64,000 nt of DNA, taken from Yeosuana sp043876835. GTDB lineage: Bacteria > Bacteroidota > Bacteroidia > Flavobacteriales > Flavobacteriaceae. This document shows positions 8,516 through 17,726 of the stretch, one piece after another; within the stretch, counting starts at the first letter, position 1, and each line of letters begins with the position of its first letter. The DNA is taken from positions 297,668 through 361,667 of the forward strand of contig NZ_JBAWJZ010000004.1 in the NCBI RefSeq assembly GCF_043876835.1, read 5' to 3'. A program made the position numbers and the translations under genes. The notes under the pieces are model-generated. The model saw nothing but the letters and a program-made list of their open reading frames with translations, searched no databases and had not been told where the DNA came from.

Positions 8516-9814
8516 TTGAAGAAATTAATAGACTACATAAATAATAATGTTTTAGTTAAAGTAACTTCTTTACAAACAGCCTCTTTATTAACCAAAATCA
8601 TTGCTGGAATTTTAACCTCAAAGGCTATTGCTATTTTTATTGGAGCTGAAGGATTAGCATTAATTGGAAATTTAAGAAATTTTGTAAGTTCAGTTCAAAC
8701 CATTTCAATTCTTGGTTTTTATAATGGAATGGTTAAATATGTTGCTGAGTTTAAGGATAATACTATAAAGTTAAGTAAAGCCTTATCTACCGTTTTTTAT
8801 GTTGGTTTTATCTCTACTATTTTAGTATCAGCCATGTGTTATTTTTATGCAGATAATATTAATGACATAATTTTTCCAACCTATAATGATTATCCATATG
8901 TTATAAAGATTTTTTCTATTGTTTTGCCTTTTTATGCATTGAACATGTTTTCTTTTTCAATAATGAATGGTTTTTCAAACTATAAAATGCTCATTATTAT
9001 AAATATTATTGGGCAAATTTTAGGGCTTTCAATTACGTTATTATTGATTTATCAAAATAAAATAGAAGGCGCTTTAATCTCTGTTGCCATTGCTGAAGCT
9101 TTAATATGTTTGATAACATTAGTTGGTATTATTAATCGTAGAAGTTTAGTGTCTCTAATTAAAGTAAAGCAAATAAGCTTTAATTTTTTAAAGAAAATGA
9201 GTTCTTATAGCATTATGGCTTTATTTTCAGCAGTTGTTTTGCCATTGGTTTTATTGGCTATCCGTAATTATATTATTGATAATGTTGGATATAAAGATGC
9301 GGGTTTTTGGGAGGCTATGACTAGAATTTCCAAGTATTATTTAATGCTCATTAATTCATTAGTGGCATTGTATATTTTACCAAGATTTAGTGAAATTGAT
9401 AAGATTAAAGAATTTAGAAAAGAAGTGTTTGGTTTTTATAAAACTGTAATACCCATATTTGGTTTAGGTTTAATAATCATATATTTTTTAAGACCTTTTA
9501 TTGTTACAGGTATATTTTCAGATAAATTTCAACCTGTAGAAAATTTGTTTCTCTGGCAATTATTAGGTGATTTCTTAAAAGTATTATCAATTGTAATTGC
9601 CTATCAGTTTTTGGCAAAAAAAATGTTTTGGCACTATATAATTACAGAAGCATTTTTAGTTGTAATGTTATATATTACAAGTGTGTATTTTATTGACATT
9701 TATGGTGTAAAAGGAGCAGTTATAGGTCATTTTGTTAGTTATTTTATATATTATTTAGTTGTTTTATTAATATTTGGAAGTTCGCTTTTTAGAGTGGATA
9801 GCCTTAATAAGTAA
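8516..9814 (+). CDS. O-antigen/lipid-linked glycan flippase, WzxE-like (paralog 1)
   Basis: 432 residues starting at TTG, with about twelve membrane segments, the MATE/MOP topology of Wzx flippases. LTKIIAGILTSKAIAIFIGAEGLALIG near the N-terminus and NLFLWQLLGDFLKVLSIVIAYQF near residue 340 are characteristic of the WzxE/polysaccharide-export group, which moves undecaprenyl-linked oligosaccharides across the inner membrane. It opens an operon with a FemAB-like gene, an aminotransferase, a second flippase and a sugar ketoisomerase. It is clearly homologous to the second flippase at 11936-13237. A start at a nearby internal ATG would truncate the first helix. Confidence 0.85.
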   Translation: MKKLIDYINNNVLVKVTSLQTASLLTKIIAGILTSKAIAIFIGAEGLALIGNLRNFVSSVQTISILGFYNGMVKYVAEFKDNTIKLSKALSTVFYVGFISTILVSAMCYFYADNINDIIFPTYNDYPYVIKIFSIVLPFYALNMFSFSIMNGFSNYKMLIIINIIGQILGLSITLLLIYQNKIEGALISVAIAEALICLITLVGIINRRSLVSLIKVKQISFNFLKKMSSYSIMALFSAVVLPLVLLAIRNYIIDNVGYKDAGFWEAMTRISKYYLMLINSLVALYILPRFSEIDKIKEFRKEVFGFYKTVIPIFGLGLIIIYFLRPFIVTGIFSDKFQPVENLFLWQLLGDFLKVLSIVIAYQFLAKKMFWHYIITEAFLVVMLYITSVYFIDIYGVKGAVIGHFVSYFIYYLVVLLIFGSSLFRVDSLNK

Positions 9815-9864
9815 AACAAAATTTAATTTATTTTCGTTGTAAAGATTTAATAAAATAATATTTA

Positions 9865-10839
9865 ATGGATAGTTATGAGGTTGTAAGGTATTCAGCAAAT
9901 TTATATGATGAGTGGAATAACTTTGTTTTGACTTCAAAAAATGCTACATTCCTTTTTCATCGAGATTTTATGGGATATCATCAAGATAGATTTGAGGATT
10001 TTTCATTGATGGTTTATCATAAAAATAAATTAGTATGTGTTTTCCCCGCAAATATAAATGCAAATAAATTACATTCACATCAAGGATTAAGTTATGGCGG
10101 ACTGATACTTCCTAGTAAAAGTTCTTTTAATTCAGTTTTAGAGTCTTTATATAGTATTTTAAAATTCAGTTATAACCAAAATATAAAATCTATCATTTTA
10201 AAGCAACTTCCAAGAATATATCATTTAAGACCATCGGATGAATTAGATTATCTGTTATTTATTTTAAAAGCCAAATCAAATAGAAAGGATATCTCAATGA
10301 CTATTTCATTGAATAAAGCTTTAGAATTTTCTGCTTTACGAAAGCGCCAATTAAAAACCGCATTACAAAATGATTTGAAAATTAAGTTAGAAGTTGATTT
10401 TACAGCTTTTTGGAATGATGTTTTAGTACCTAATTTAAAATTAAAATTTGGTGTCAAACCAGTACATTCATTATTTGAAATAAATGCTTTGCATGAAAAA
10501 TTCCCAAATAATATCAAACAATATAATGTATATTTAAAAGATGAAATATTAGCTGGATGTACAGTTTTTGAAACAGAAAACGTTGCTCATTTGCAGTATA
10601 TTTCTACAAAAAAAGATAAGAACATTGGGGCTTTGGATTTCCTTATAAATAAATTGATTTCTGAAGTGTATAAGGATAAAGAATATTTTGATTTTGGTAT
10701 CTCCAACGAAAATAAAGGAAAAAATATAAACTTGGGATTACTTAATTGGAAACAAAGTTTTGGTGCTTCTGCAATTGTTCATGATTTTTATGAAGTAGAA
10801 ACCAAAAATTATCAATTATTAAAGGACATATTTATATGA
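9865..10839 (+). CDS. FemAB/GNAT-like acyltransferase of the polysaccharide locus
   Basis: 324 residues, soluble, no signal peptide. The two-lobed layout, with NATFLFHRDFMGYHQDRFEDFSL near 28-50 and a C-terminal NLGLLNWKQSFGA near 295-307, matches FemAB-type N-acyltransferases (GNAT superfamily) found in exopolysaccharide clusters. Such enzymes transfer an acyl or aminoacyl group to an amine. It lies next to an aminotransferase that should create an amino sugar, so a role in N-acylating that sugar is a reasonable inference. Its 3' end overlaps the next start by 4 nt, which indicates translational coupling. Confidence 0.65.
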   Translation: MDSYEVVRYSANLYDEWNNFVLTSKNATFLFHRDFMGYHQDRFEDFSLMVYHKNKLVCVFPANINANKLHSHQGLSYGGLILPSKSSFNSVLESLYSILKFSYNQNIKSIILKQLPRIYHLRPSDELDYLLFILKAKSNRKDISMTISLNKALEFSALRKRQLKTALQNDLKIKLEVDFTAFWNDVLVPNLKLKFGVKPVHSLFEINALHEKFPNNIKQYNVYLKDEILAGCTVFETENVAHLQYISTKKDKNIGALDFLINKLISEVYKDKEYFDFGISNENKGKNINLGLLNWKQSFGASAIVHDFYEVETKNYQLLKDIFI

Positions 10840-11948
10840 TCAAGTTTTTAGATTTAAAATTGATAAATAAGCCTTTTGAAAATGAATTTAAAAAGGAGTT
10901 TAACAGTTTTTTAAATTCAGGTAATTACATTTTAGGTGATGGAGTTTTAAAGTTTGAAGAAGAATTTTCTTCATATTGTGGCACAAAATATTGTATAGGA
11001 ACTGGTAATGGGCTTGATGCACTTCATTTAATTTTTGAAGGGTACAAAGTTTTAGAAAAACTTAATCAAGGAGATGAAGTCATTGTACCTGCAAATACTT
11101 ATATAGCTTCTGTTTTAGCCGTAAGTAATTCAGGGTTAAAACCAGTATTGGTTGAGCCAGATTTAAACACTTATAATATTGATGTTTCAAAAATTGAGCA
11201 AGCAATAACATCAAAAACTAAAGCCATCTTGGGAGTTCATTTATATGGTCAGTTATATAATGTACAAGGATTGGAAAGGATTTGTAAACAAAATAATTTA
11301 TTGTTGATAGAAGATGCAGCTCAAGCACATGGAGCTCAATTTACAGACTCAAGGAAATCAGGAAATTTGTCTGATGCAGCAGCTTTTAGTTTTTACCCAA
11401 CAAAAAATTTGGGAGCTTTAGGTGATGCTGGAGCTATAACTACCAATGATGAAGAGTTGGCAGAGATTATTTTTAAGTTAAGAAATTACGGAAGAGTTTC
11501 TACTTATAGCAATGAGTTAAAAGGTTACAATTCTAGATTAGACGAGCTACAAGCAACTTTTTTAAGAGTAAAACTTAAACATCTCGATGCACTTAACCAA
11601 AAAAGAAGGGAAATTGCTCAATATTATATAGAGAATATAACTTCAAAAGATATTATATTACCACCATTTAACAATATTAAGCAACATGTGTTTCATCAAT
11701 TTGTTATAAGAAGTAAGAGGCGAGATGAGTTAAAAAAGTATTTATATAATAATGGAGTAGAAACTTTAATTCATTATCCTATACCAATTCATAAGCAAAT
11801 GGCTTATAAAGAGTTTAAGTGCATTGAATTACCTGTTACTGAAATAATTCCTAATGAAGTTTTGAGTTTGCCTTTATATTTGGGATTAACTAAAAGTGAA
11901 ATTTCAAAAATAGTTTCTATAGTAAATCTCTTTAAGTGGAACCGATAA
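10836..11948 (+). CDS. fdtB: DegT/DnrJ/EryC1 sugar aminotransferase, FdtB/QdtB-like
   Basis: 370 residues, PLP-dependent type I fold. The internal aldimine lysine is Lys190 in FYPTKNLGALGDAGA; GTGNGLDALHLIFEG near 51-65, VHLYGQ, and EDAAQAHGA near 162-170 are typical of the family. FdtB converts dTDP-3-oxo-6-deoxyhexose to the 3-amino sugar, and an FdtA-like ketoisomerase lies in the same operon, which favours this over a 4-aminotransferase. The product would be dTDP-Fuc3N or dTDP-Qui3N. It overlaps both neighbours (4 nt upstream, 13 nt downstream). Confidence 0.8.
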   Translation: MIKFLDLKLINKPFENEFKKEFNSFLNSGNYILGDGVLKFEEEFSSYCGTKYCIGTGNGLDALHLIFEGYKVLEKLNQGDEVIVPANTYIASVLAVSNSGLKPVLVEPDLNTYNIDVSKIEQAITSKTKAILGVHLYGQLYNVQGLERICKQNNLLLIEDAAQAHGAQFTDSRKSGNLSDAAAFSFYPTKNLGALGDAGAITTNDEELAEIIFKLRNYGRVSTYSNELKGYNSRLDELQATFLRVKLKHLDALNQKRREIAQYYIENITSKDIILPPFNNIKQHVFHQFVIRSKRRDELKKYLYNNGVETLIHYPIPIHKQMAYKEFKCIELPVTEIIPNEVLSLPLYLGLTKSEISKIVSIVNLFKWNR

Positions 11949-13237
11949 AAAAAAATAAAGATTTTTTTTTAGTAAAATTGTTTTCAGTAAATTCTGCTGG
12001 AGTAATTTTGAGGGCTTTTTTAGGTTTTGTTTCACAAAAATTAATAGCAGTTTATTTAGGGCCAAATGGTATGGCTTTAGTTGGAAATTTAAGAAATGCC
12101 TTGAATTTGTTTAGTCTTTCTTCAACTTTAGGGGTAGATCAAGGTGTTTTAAAATATCAATCTGAATTTGAATCTAAACCTAATGAGTTAAAAAAGCTTT
12201 ACGAAAGCTCATTGGCATATAGTTTAATTGGGAGTAGTATTATTTTCTTGATCTTATTTTTTGGATCAACCTATTGGAGCAACTACTTATTTAAGACACC
12301 AGAATATAATTACTTGTTTGTTGTTCTTGCTTTTACTTTGCCCTTTATGGCATTATTCAATTTATGCTTTGCAATTATTAATGGTCAGTTAAATTATAAA
12401 AAGGCCACTCTTGTTTCCTTTACAGCATATGCGTTAGTTACGGTGCTTATCTTTTTTATGGTTACAAACTATGATTTATCAGGTACATTATTAGCCGTTA
12501 TTTTAACTCCAATTGCTCAAATATTGTCTTTACTGGTTTTTGCAAGAAGTGAAATGTATTTGTTTTATGGTTTGAAAATAAGATTTCATAAATTTTTTAG
12601 AAATAAACTAGTTGCATTTATTGTTATGTCTTTTGCTGCAGTTGTTCTAAATAATATTGTTGAAATTCAATTAAGAAATTATTTGATCAATAAACTATCC
12701 ATACAAGAGGCGGGTTATTGGACTTCTATGTTAAGTCTTTCAAATTATTATTTATCTTTTATGACAGGAGTCTATTCATTGTATATTTTACCAAAATATT
12801 CAAAAATGAATAATATAAATGAATTTAAAAAGGAACTTTTGAACATTTATAAAATAATTATCCCAATTTTTGTTATTATGTTTATTGGGATTTATGTGTT
12901 TAGAGAATTAATTATACAAATTCTATACAGTAAAGAATTTATACCCATGCAAAACTTGTTTAAATGGCAATTAATAGGTGATTTGGTTAAGATTGTTGCC
13001 GTCATAATGGCTTATCAATTTATAGCGCAAAAGGCATGGAAAATTTTTATAATAACAGAAATCACTTCTTATGTTTTACTATATGTTTTTGGTATTTTTT
13101 TTGTTTCAAAAATGGGTGTTGAAGGCATCGTTTTTGCGCATTTTTTAAGACATGTAGTATATTTAATAATGATTATATTTTTAGTTCAATACATTTTTAA
13201 AAAAGATAAAACTATTGATGAGAGCAAGCATTCATAA
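11936..13237 (+). CDS. O-antigen flippase, WzxE-like (paralog 2)
   Basis: 433 residues from a GTG start that overlaps the aminotransferase gene by 13 nt. It has about twelve membrane segments. It aligns along its length with the first flippase: VSQKLIAVYLGPNGMALVGNLRN against LTSKAIAIFIGAEGLALIGNLRN, and NLFKWQLIGDLVKIVAVIMAYQF against NLFLWQLLGDFLKVLSIVIAYQF. Two homologous flippases in one operon suggest either two lipid-linked substrates or a diverged duplicate. No Wzy polymerase is seen in the window. Confidence 0.85.
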   Translation: MEPIKKNKDFFLVKLFSVNSAGVILRAFLGFVSQKLIAVYLGPNGMALVGNLRNALNLFSLSSTLGVDQGVLKYQSEFESKPNELKKLYESSLAYSLIGSSIIFLILFFGSTYWSNYLFKTPEYNYLFVVLAFTLPFMALFNLCFAIINGQLNYKKATLVSFTAYALVTVLIFFMVTNYDLSGTLLAVILTPIAQILSLLVFARSEMYLFYGLKIRFHKFFRNKLVAFIVMSFAAVVLNNIVEIQLRNYLINKLSIQEAGYWTSMLSLSNYYLSFMTGVYSLYILPKYSKMNNINEFKKELLNIYKIIIPIFVIMFIGIYVFRELIIQILYSKEFIPMQNLFKWQLIGDLVKIVAVIMAYQFIAQKAWKIFIITEITSYVLLYVFGIFFVSKMGVEGIVFAHFLRHVVYLIMIIFLVQYIFKKDKTIDESKHS

Positions 13238-13625
13238 TTTGAAAATCCTAGATATACCCAAGATTAAGGATCCTCGAGGCAACCTTGCAGTTATTGAGAA
13301 CGATGTTATTCCATTTAAAATGCAACGTGTTTACTATTTGTTTGATGTTCCAAGCGGTACAAAAAGAGGAGGTCATGCTCATAAAACACTTAGCCAATTT
13401 TTAATTGCATTAGCCGGGAGTTTTGATGTTATTGTAAAAGACGGAATTGAGGAAAACAGAATAACACTTAACAATCCTTCAAAAGGATTATTAATTATAC
13501 CCGGAATTTGGCGTGAATTAGAGAATTTTTCATCTGGCGCAGTTTGTTTAGTATTAGCTTCAGATGTTTATAACGAAAAAGATTATATAAGGAGTTATAA
13601 AAAATTTACCAGTGAAAAAAAATGA
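13218..13625 (+). CDS. fdtA: dTDP-4-oxo-6-deoxyglucose 3,4-ketoisomerase, FdtA-like
   Basis: 135 residues from the ATG at 13218, overlapping the flippase gene by 20 nt; a TTG three bases earlier is possible. It is a single cupin domain of the FdtA/WxcM group: DPRGNLAVIE (14-23), YYLFDVPSGTKRGGHAHKTLSQF (about 37-59), containing the two histidines expected in the active site, and RELENFSSGAVCLVLAS. The reaction moves the keto group of dTDP-4-oxo-6-deoxy-D-glucose from C4 to C3, giving the substrate of the FdtB-like aminotransferase. The RmlA/RmlB enzymes that supply the precursor are not in this window. Confidence 0.85.
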   Translation: MRASIHNLKILDIPKIKDPRGNLAVIENDVIPFKMQRVYYLFDVPSGTKRGGHAHKTLSQFLIALAGSFDVIVKDGIEENRITLNNPSKGLLIIPGIWRELENFSSGAVCLVLASDVYNEKDYIRSYKKFTSEKK

Positions 13626-13627
13626 TG

Positions 13628-14557
13628 CTAAAGTATTGAGACTAACTTTCTTATTAGTTTATTTTGACTAGCAGCAAAATGAATATAATCTTTTATACTT
13701 TTCGATTTTAATTTTTTAAAAGATTCTACACCAATTTCTTTTTTTTCAAAATAACCTGCTAAAAACAATAATTCTTTATAGTAATCATTATTAAATTTTT
13801 CATTAATACTAGAATCATAATTGTACTTTTTATTAAAAAAGTCAAACAAATTTTTCATTTGATTTTTTAAAAAAAAATGACTTTCAAAACTTTTTTTATG
13901 AGAATAAGAATAATCATGAACTCTATATATATGCAATGATTCATTTATAGTTGTGAAATTTGTATTCATTGCTAAATCTACAAGAATAGGGTAATCTTCA
14001 ATAGTAAGATTCATATTTAAGTAGGTGTCAAAATCAACAAATTCATTTAGATGTTTTTTTCTAAAACAAATGCCAATTGGTGTTAATTTTCCTAGAAACA
14101 GTTGTTTTTTGTATTCTTCTCTGTTAGCTTGAATGACCTCTTTATTTTTAAAAGGTTTTATAATTTTATTTTTTTCATATAGAAAATCAACACCGCTATC
14201 AACAAAACCAAGGCTAGCATCGCTTTTTAAAACATCTACCATTTTTTGTAAAGAATTTTCTTTTTTTAGCAGATCATCGCCTGCAATATCGAAAATGAAT
14301 TCACCTTGACATCTTTCAAGGGTCGCTTTAAAGTTTCCTAAAATCCCAAGCTTTTGTTTGTTTTTTTCAACTTTGAAAAGATGTGGAAACATTGATTGAT
14401 AGGTGTTAACAATTTTTAACGTATCATCTGTAGAACAGTCATCTCCAACTACAATTTCATAATTAAAATCAACTTTTTGTTTGAGAATGGATTGTAGAGT
14501 ATCCTCAATATACTTTTCGTTATTGTATGTAATTAGATGAACCGATAAGTCTATCAT
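13628..14557 (-). CDS. Glycosyltransferase family 2
   Basis: 309 residues, GT-A fold. The N-terminus LSVHLITYNNEKYIEDTLQSIL, the nucleotide-binding VGDDCSTDDT (about 38-47) and the metal-binding IAGDDLL (about 93-99) are clear. It probably adds one sugar of the repeat unit on the cytoplasmic face. It is encoded opposite to its neighbours, with only 2 nt between its stop and that of fdtA. Donor and acceptor cannot be told. No membrane segment is evident. Confidence 0.85.
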   Translation of the reverse strand: MIDLSVHLITYNNEKYIEDTLQSILKQKVDFNYEIVVGDDCSTDDTLKIVNTYQSMFPHLFKVEKNKQKLGILGNFKATLERCQGEFIFDIAGDDLLKKENSLQKMVDVLKSDASLGFVDSGVDFLYEKNKIIKPFKNKEVIQANREEYKKQLFLGKLTPIGICFRKKHLNEFVDFDTYLNMNLTIEDYPILVDLAMNTNFTTINESLHIYRVHDYSYSHKKSFESHFFLKNQMKNLFDFFNKKYNYDSSINEKFNNDYYKELLFLAGYFEKKEIGVESFKKLKSKSIKDYIHFAASQNKLIRKLVSIL

Positions 14558-14671
14558 ATTGAAGAGATAAAAACTATTTAAATTTACTTAATATTATTAA
14601 AATTTAATTGAAATAAAGGTAAAATAGAAAAATTAATCACTTATTTTTGGTAAGTGCCATGTTGAAAAAAA

Positions 14672-15760
14672 ATGATAAATAAAAAGATTGCTTTAGTAGG
14701 ATTTAGATTAAATACAGGTGGCAGTGAAAGAGTCATGGCAAATTTATCTAATTTTTTTCATGATGAAGGGCTTGAAGTGCACATTATTATATTTCATGAT
14801 GATTTGGGATATAACTTTTCTGGAACTATATTTAATCTTGGGAAATATAAAAGCCAATCCAATACTATTTTTAATAAAATTAAACGTTTTTATTATTTAA
14901 ATAATTATATAAAAAAACATCAATTTGATTTTATTATAGATTTTCGCTTTAGGATAAATATAATACAAGAATTGCTAATTAATAAATGGATATATAAAGC
15001 AAAAACCATTTATACAGTGCATAGTTCACAATTATATTATTATATGCCTAATTATACACCGTTAACAAAATTAATTTATGGATTAAGCTATAGTATAGTT
15101 TCTATTACAAAGGAAATGCAAAGAATGATAGAAGAAAAGCATGGTTTAAAAAATGTGATAACAATTTATAATCCAATAAATATAAAGCAAATTGAAAAGG
15201 AGGCAAATGAATATTTAAATATGGGTTTTGAATATATCATAAGTGTAGGGCATTTCAATACTAACCAGAAACAGTTTGATAAACTTATCTTAGCCTATTC
15301 AAAATCTATTTTACCAAGAAAAAATATTAAACTTGTATTGTTAGGAGATGGTGATAAGAAAAGTGAATTAATTAAAATTGCACAGTTCAATAATATTGAT
15401 AACATGATTTGTTTTCTAGGCTTTAAAACGAATCCATTTAAATACATCAAACAATCAAAATTTTATGTAATGACTAGTTTGCATGAAGGATTGCCAATGG
15501 TTCTTTTGGAGTCTTTAGCTTCTGGCACACCAGTTATTTCATTTGATTGTCCGACAGGACCAAGCGAAATTATTCAACATAAAATAAATGGTCTCCTAAT
15601 TGAAAATCAAAATTTTGAAGCTTTTATTAAAGCTATGAATGAGATGTTAATAGATAAAGATTTATATTCAATATGCAAAAAGAATGCTAAAGAAAGTGCA
15701 AAAAAATTTTCTTTAGAAACCATTGGGATGCAATGGTTGGAATTAATGAAATACAATTAA
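14672..15760 (+). CDS. Glycosyltransferase family 4
   Basis: 362 residues with the GT-B pattern: an N-terminal glycine loop (LVGFRLNTGGSERVMANLSNF, 9-29) and the donor-site block LHEGLPMVLLESLASGTPVISFD near 274-296, containing the E-x7-E motif of GT4 enzymes. Retaining transfer of a nucleotide-activated sugar onto the lipid-linked glycan is expected. Codon use is very A/T-rich, as in many O-antigen genes. It lies 4 nt before the next GT4 gene and probably forms an operon with it. Confidence 0.85.
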   Translation: MINKKIALVGFRLNTGGSERVMANLSNFFHDEGLEVHIIIFHDDLGYNFSGTIFNLGKYKSQSNTIFNKIKRFYYLNNYIKKHQFDFIIDFRFRINIIQELLINKWIYKAKTIYTVHSSQLYYYMPNYTPLTKLIYGLSYSIVSITKEMQRMIEEKHGLKNVITIYNPINIKQIEKEANEYLNMGFEYIISVGHFNTNQKQFDKLILAYSKSILPRKNIKLVLLGDGDKKSELIKIAQFNNIDNMICFLGFKTNPFKYIKQSKFYVMTSLHEGLPMVLLESLASGTPVISFDCPTGPSEIIQHKINGLLIENQNFEAFIKAMNEMLIDKDLYSICKKNAKESAKKFSLETIGMQWLELMKYN

Positions 15761-15764
15761 TTTT

Positions 15765-16838
15765 TTGAAGCAACTATTATATATAACAACTAATTTACAA
15801 GGGTCAGGTGGTGTAGCTAGGATACTTTCTGTTAAATTAAATTATCTCATTGAGAAGTATCATTACAAGATAGCTGTAATTAATTCTAATCAAGATAATG
15901 ATGATTTTTTCTTTGATTTTGATTCAAGAATAATTTTTTATGCTGTTAAGTCTAAATCAATATCAACCTATAAAACGCAAATTAGATCATGCATAAAAAA
16001 AGTTAATCCAGATATTATTATTAATTGTGATAATGGCTTAAAGGGTTCTTTGATACCTTATCTAATAAAGAATAAGATTCCTCTAATTTATGAAAGACAT
16101 TGTAGTAGAAACATTAGCGTTGCAACAATATTGGAGAAGGTCAAAATGATTATATCTAATTTGTTTTTGAGAATAAATAGTGATTCCTATAATTATTTTG
16201 TCATTTTAAATGAAGAGGAGAAAAATGATTGGAACATTAAAAATATTAAGGTATTGCCAAACCCATTGTGGTTTAGTCCGCAAAAACCAGGAAATGTTGG
16301 AAATACTAAAATTGCTGTTGCTGTTGGACGTCATTCCTGTGAAAAAAGATATGATAAATTAATAAATATATGGCAATTAGTAATAAAACAACATCCAGAT
16401 TGGATTCTTAAAATTTATGGAGCCAAGGATGAAAATCTATCATTAGAAAAAATAGTTTTAGACAAAAAATTAGAAAGCAATATTAAATTTTACAATCCTG
16501 TAAAGGATATATCTAAAATATTTTCTGAAGCATCAATGCTTTTATCAACATCTGAGTCAGAATCTTTTGGTTTGGTTTTAATAGAAGCAATGGCCTTTGG
16601 TAAACCTGTCGTGGCTTTTGATGGAACTTCAGGAACAAAAACCATTATTGAAAATGGGAAAAATGGGTTTCTTGTGAAAGAAAATGATATTGATGCTTTT
16701 GTAGAAAAAGTAAATCTACTTATTGGAGATGTGAAATTGAGAGGTTTAATGGGGGAGAATGCCAAGAAAGGTATTGAAACATATGATTTAAATAAAATAA
16801 TGAAACGTTGGGATACTTTGTTTAAATCTCTTAATTAG
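15765..16838 (+). CDS. Glycosyltransferase family 4
   Basis: 357 residues, starting at a TTG 4 nt after the preceding stop (MKQLLYITTNLQGSGGVARIL). GT-B fold with AVGRHSCEKRYDKLI near 186-200 and the donor-binding ESESFGLVLIEAMAFGKPVVAFD near 262-284. It likely works in the same pathway as the upstream GT4. The 3' end overlaps the convergent GT2 gene by 8 nt. No closer ATG gives the complete N-terminal glycine loop, so the TTG is preferred. Confidence 0.85.
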   Translation: MKQLLYITTNLQGSGGVARILSVKLNYLIEKYHYKIAVINSNQDNDDFFFDFDSRIIFYAVKSKSISTYKTQIRSCIKKVNPDIIINCDNGLKGSLIPYLIKNKIPLIYERHCSRNISVATILEKVKMIISNLFLRINSDSYNYFVILNEEEKNDWNIKNIKVLPNPLWFSPQKPGNVGNTKIAVAVGRHSCEKRYDKLINIWQLVIKQHPDWILKIYGAKDENLSLEKIVLDKKLESNIKFYNPVKDISKIFSEASMLLSTSESESFGLVLIEAMAFGKPVVAFDGTSGTKTIIENGKNGFLVKENDIDAFVEKVNLLIGDVKLRGLMGENAKKGIETYDLNKIMKRWDTLFKSLN

Positions 16839-17724
16839 GTATTTTTAAAGTACAGAGATACCCTATTTTATATATTTTAAATAAAACTAAAGATGGATTT
16901 TTAGATAATAGTTGACTCCTTAGAATCTGTTTTATTATTTCAAATAAAAAGGCTACAAATCCCCTTAGTTTTAAAACTTCAATGATATTAAAAAGTAATA
17001 GAATCCTTACAAATTTATGAGAAATTTTATGAGTGTTGTATAAGAGAAAAATATTTTCTAATGCTGTTTCAGTTTTTTTTAAAAAGAACTCATTAGTGTC
17101 GATATCTCCATGCATTACAGCATTGTCTATGTGATCTACTTTCAAATTTAATAAGCTTGCTTTGTACGCAAATAAAGTGTCATCATGGCCGTATTTATTT
17201 GTGATTGGGTCGAACTTAATGAGATTGAAAGCTTTTTTTTTAATAAGGGTGTTGTTAAACATTAAACAAATATACTTTTTCTTAGATCGGACATTCGCTA
17301 TTTTGTCTTCTATGAACTTGCCGTATTTCCAACGTAACCTTTTATTTGTATCTGTAACAGAATTTGGATGAATTCTTCCTCCATATATAACATCTATGTT
17401 TTCAGATATTGACTTTATATATTTTTGAATATAGTTTGCATCAATAACAATAGAATCACCATCTAAAAACAATAAGTTTTTATATTTTGATTTTGACACT
17501 AAACGATTTCTGTTACTGCTAAAACCTAAATTTTTTTCATTGGACAAAAATGTACAATTTTTCAATAAATTGATTTTTTCATTTTCTATGTTAAAGCTAG
17601 ATTTTGAGGCATCATCATAAACTAATATTTCAAATAAAACATTGCAATTTAATGCTTGCTCATGAAGTTCCTTAACTAGAGGATAAGCATTATAATTATA
17701 GACAGGAATTAGAATTGATAGCAT
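16831..17724 (-). CDS. Glycosyltransferase family 2
   Basis: 297 residues, GT-A fold: LSILIPVYNYNAYPLVKEL at the start, VYDDASKSS near 35-43, NLGFSSNRNRLV near 65-76, and the DxD-type LFLDGDSIVID near 84-94. GHDDTLFAYKA near 180-190 fits the catalytic ED/DD region. The C-terminal third is hydrophobic and may associate with the membrane. It lies 2 nt after (in transcription terms, downstream of) the FtsE-like gene, so the two may share a transcript. Confidence 0.85.
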   Translation of the reverse strand: MLSILIPVYNYNAYPLVKELHEQALNCNVLFEILVYDDASKSSFNIENEKINLLKNCTFLSNEKNLGFSSNRNRLVSKSKYKNLLFLDGDSIVIDANYIQKYIKSISENIDVIYGGRIHPNSVTDTNKRLRWKYGKFIEDKIANVRSKKKYICLMFNNTLIKKKAFNLIKFDPITNKYGHDDTLFAYKASLLNLKVDHIDNAVMHGDIDTNEFFLKKTETALENIFLLYNTHKISHKFVRILLLFNIIEVLKLRGFVAFLFEIIKQILRSQLLSKNPSLVLFKIYKIGYLCTLKIPN

Positions 17725-17726
17725 AA

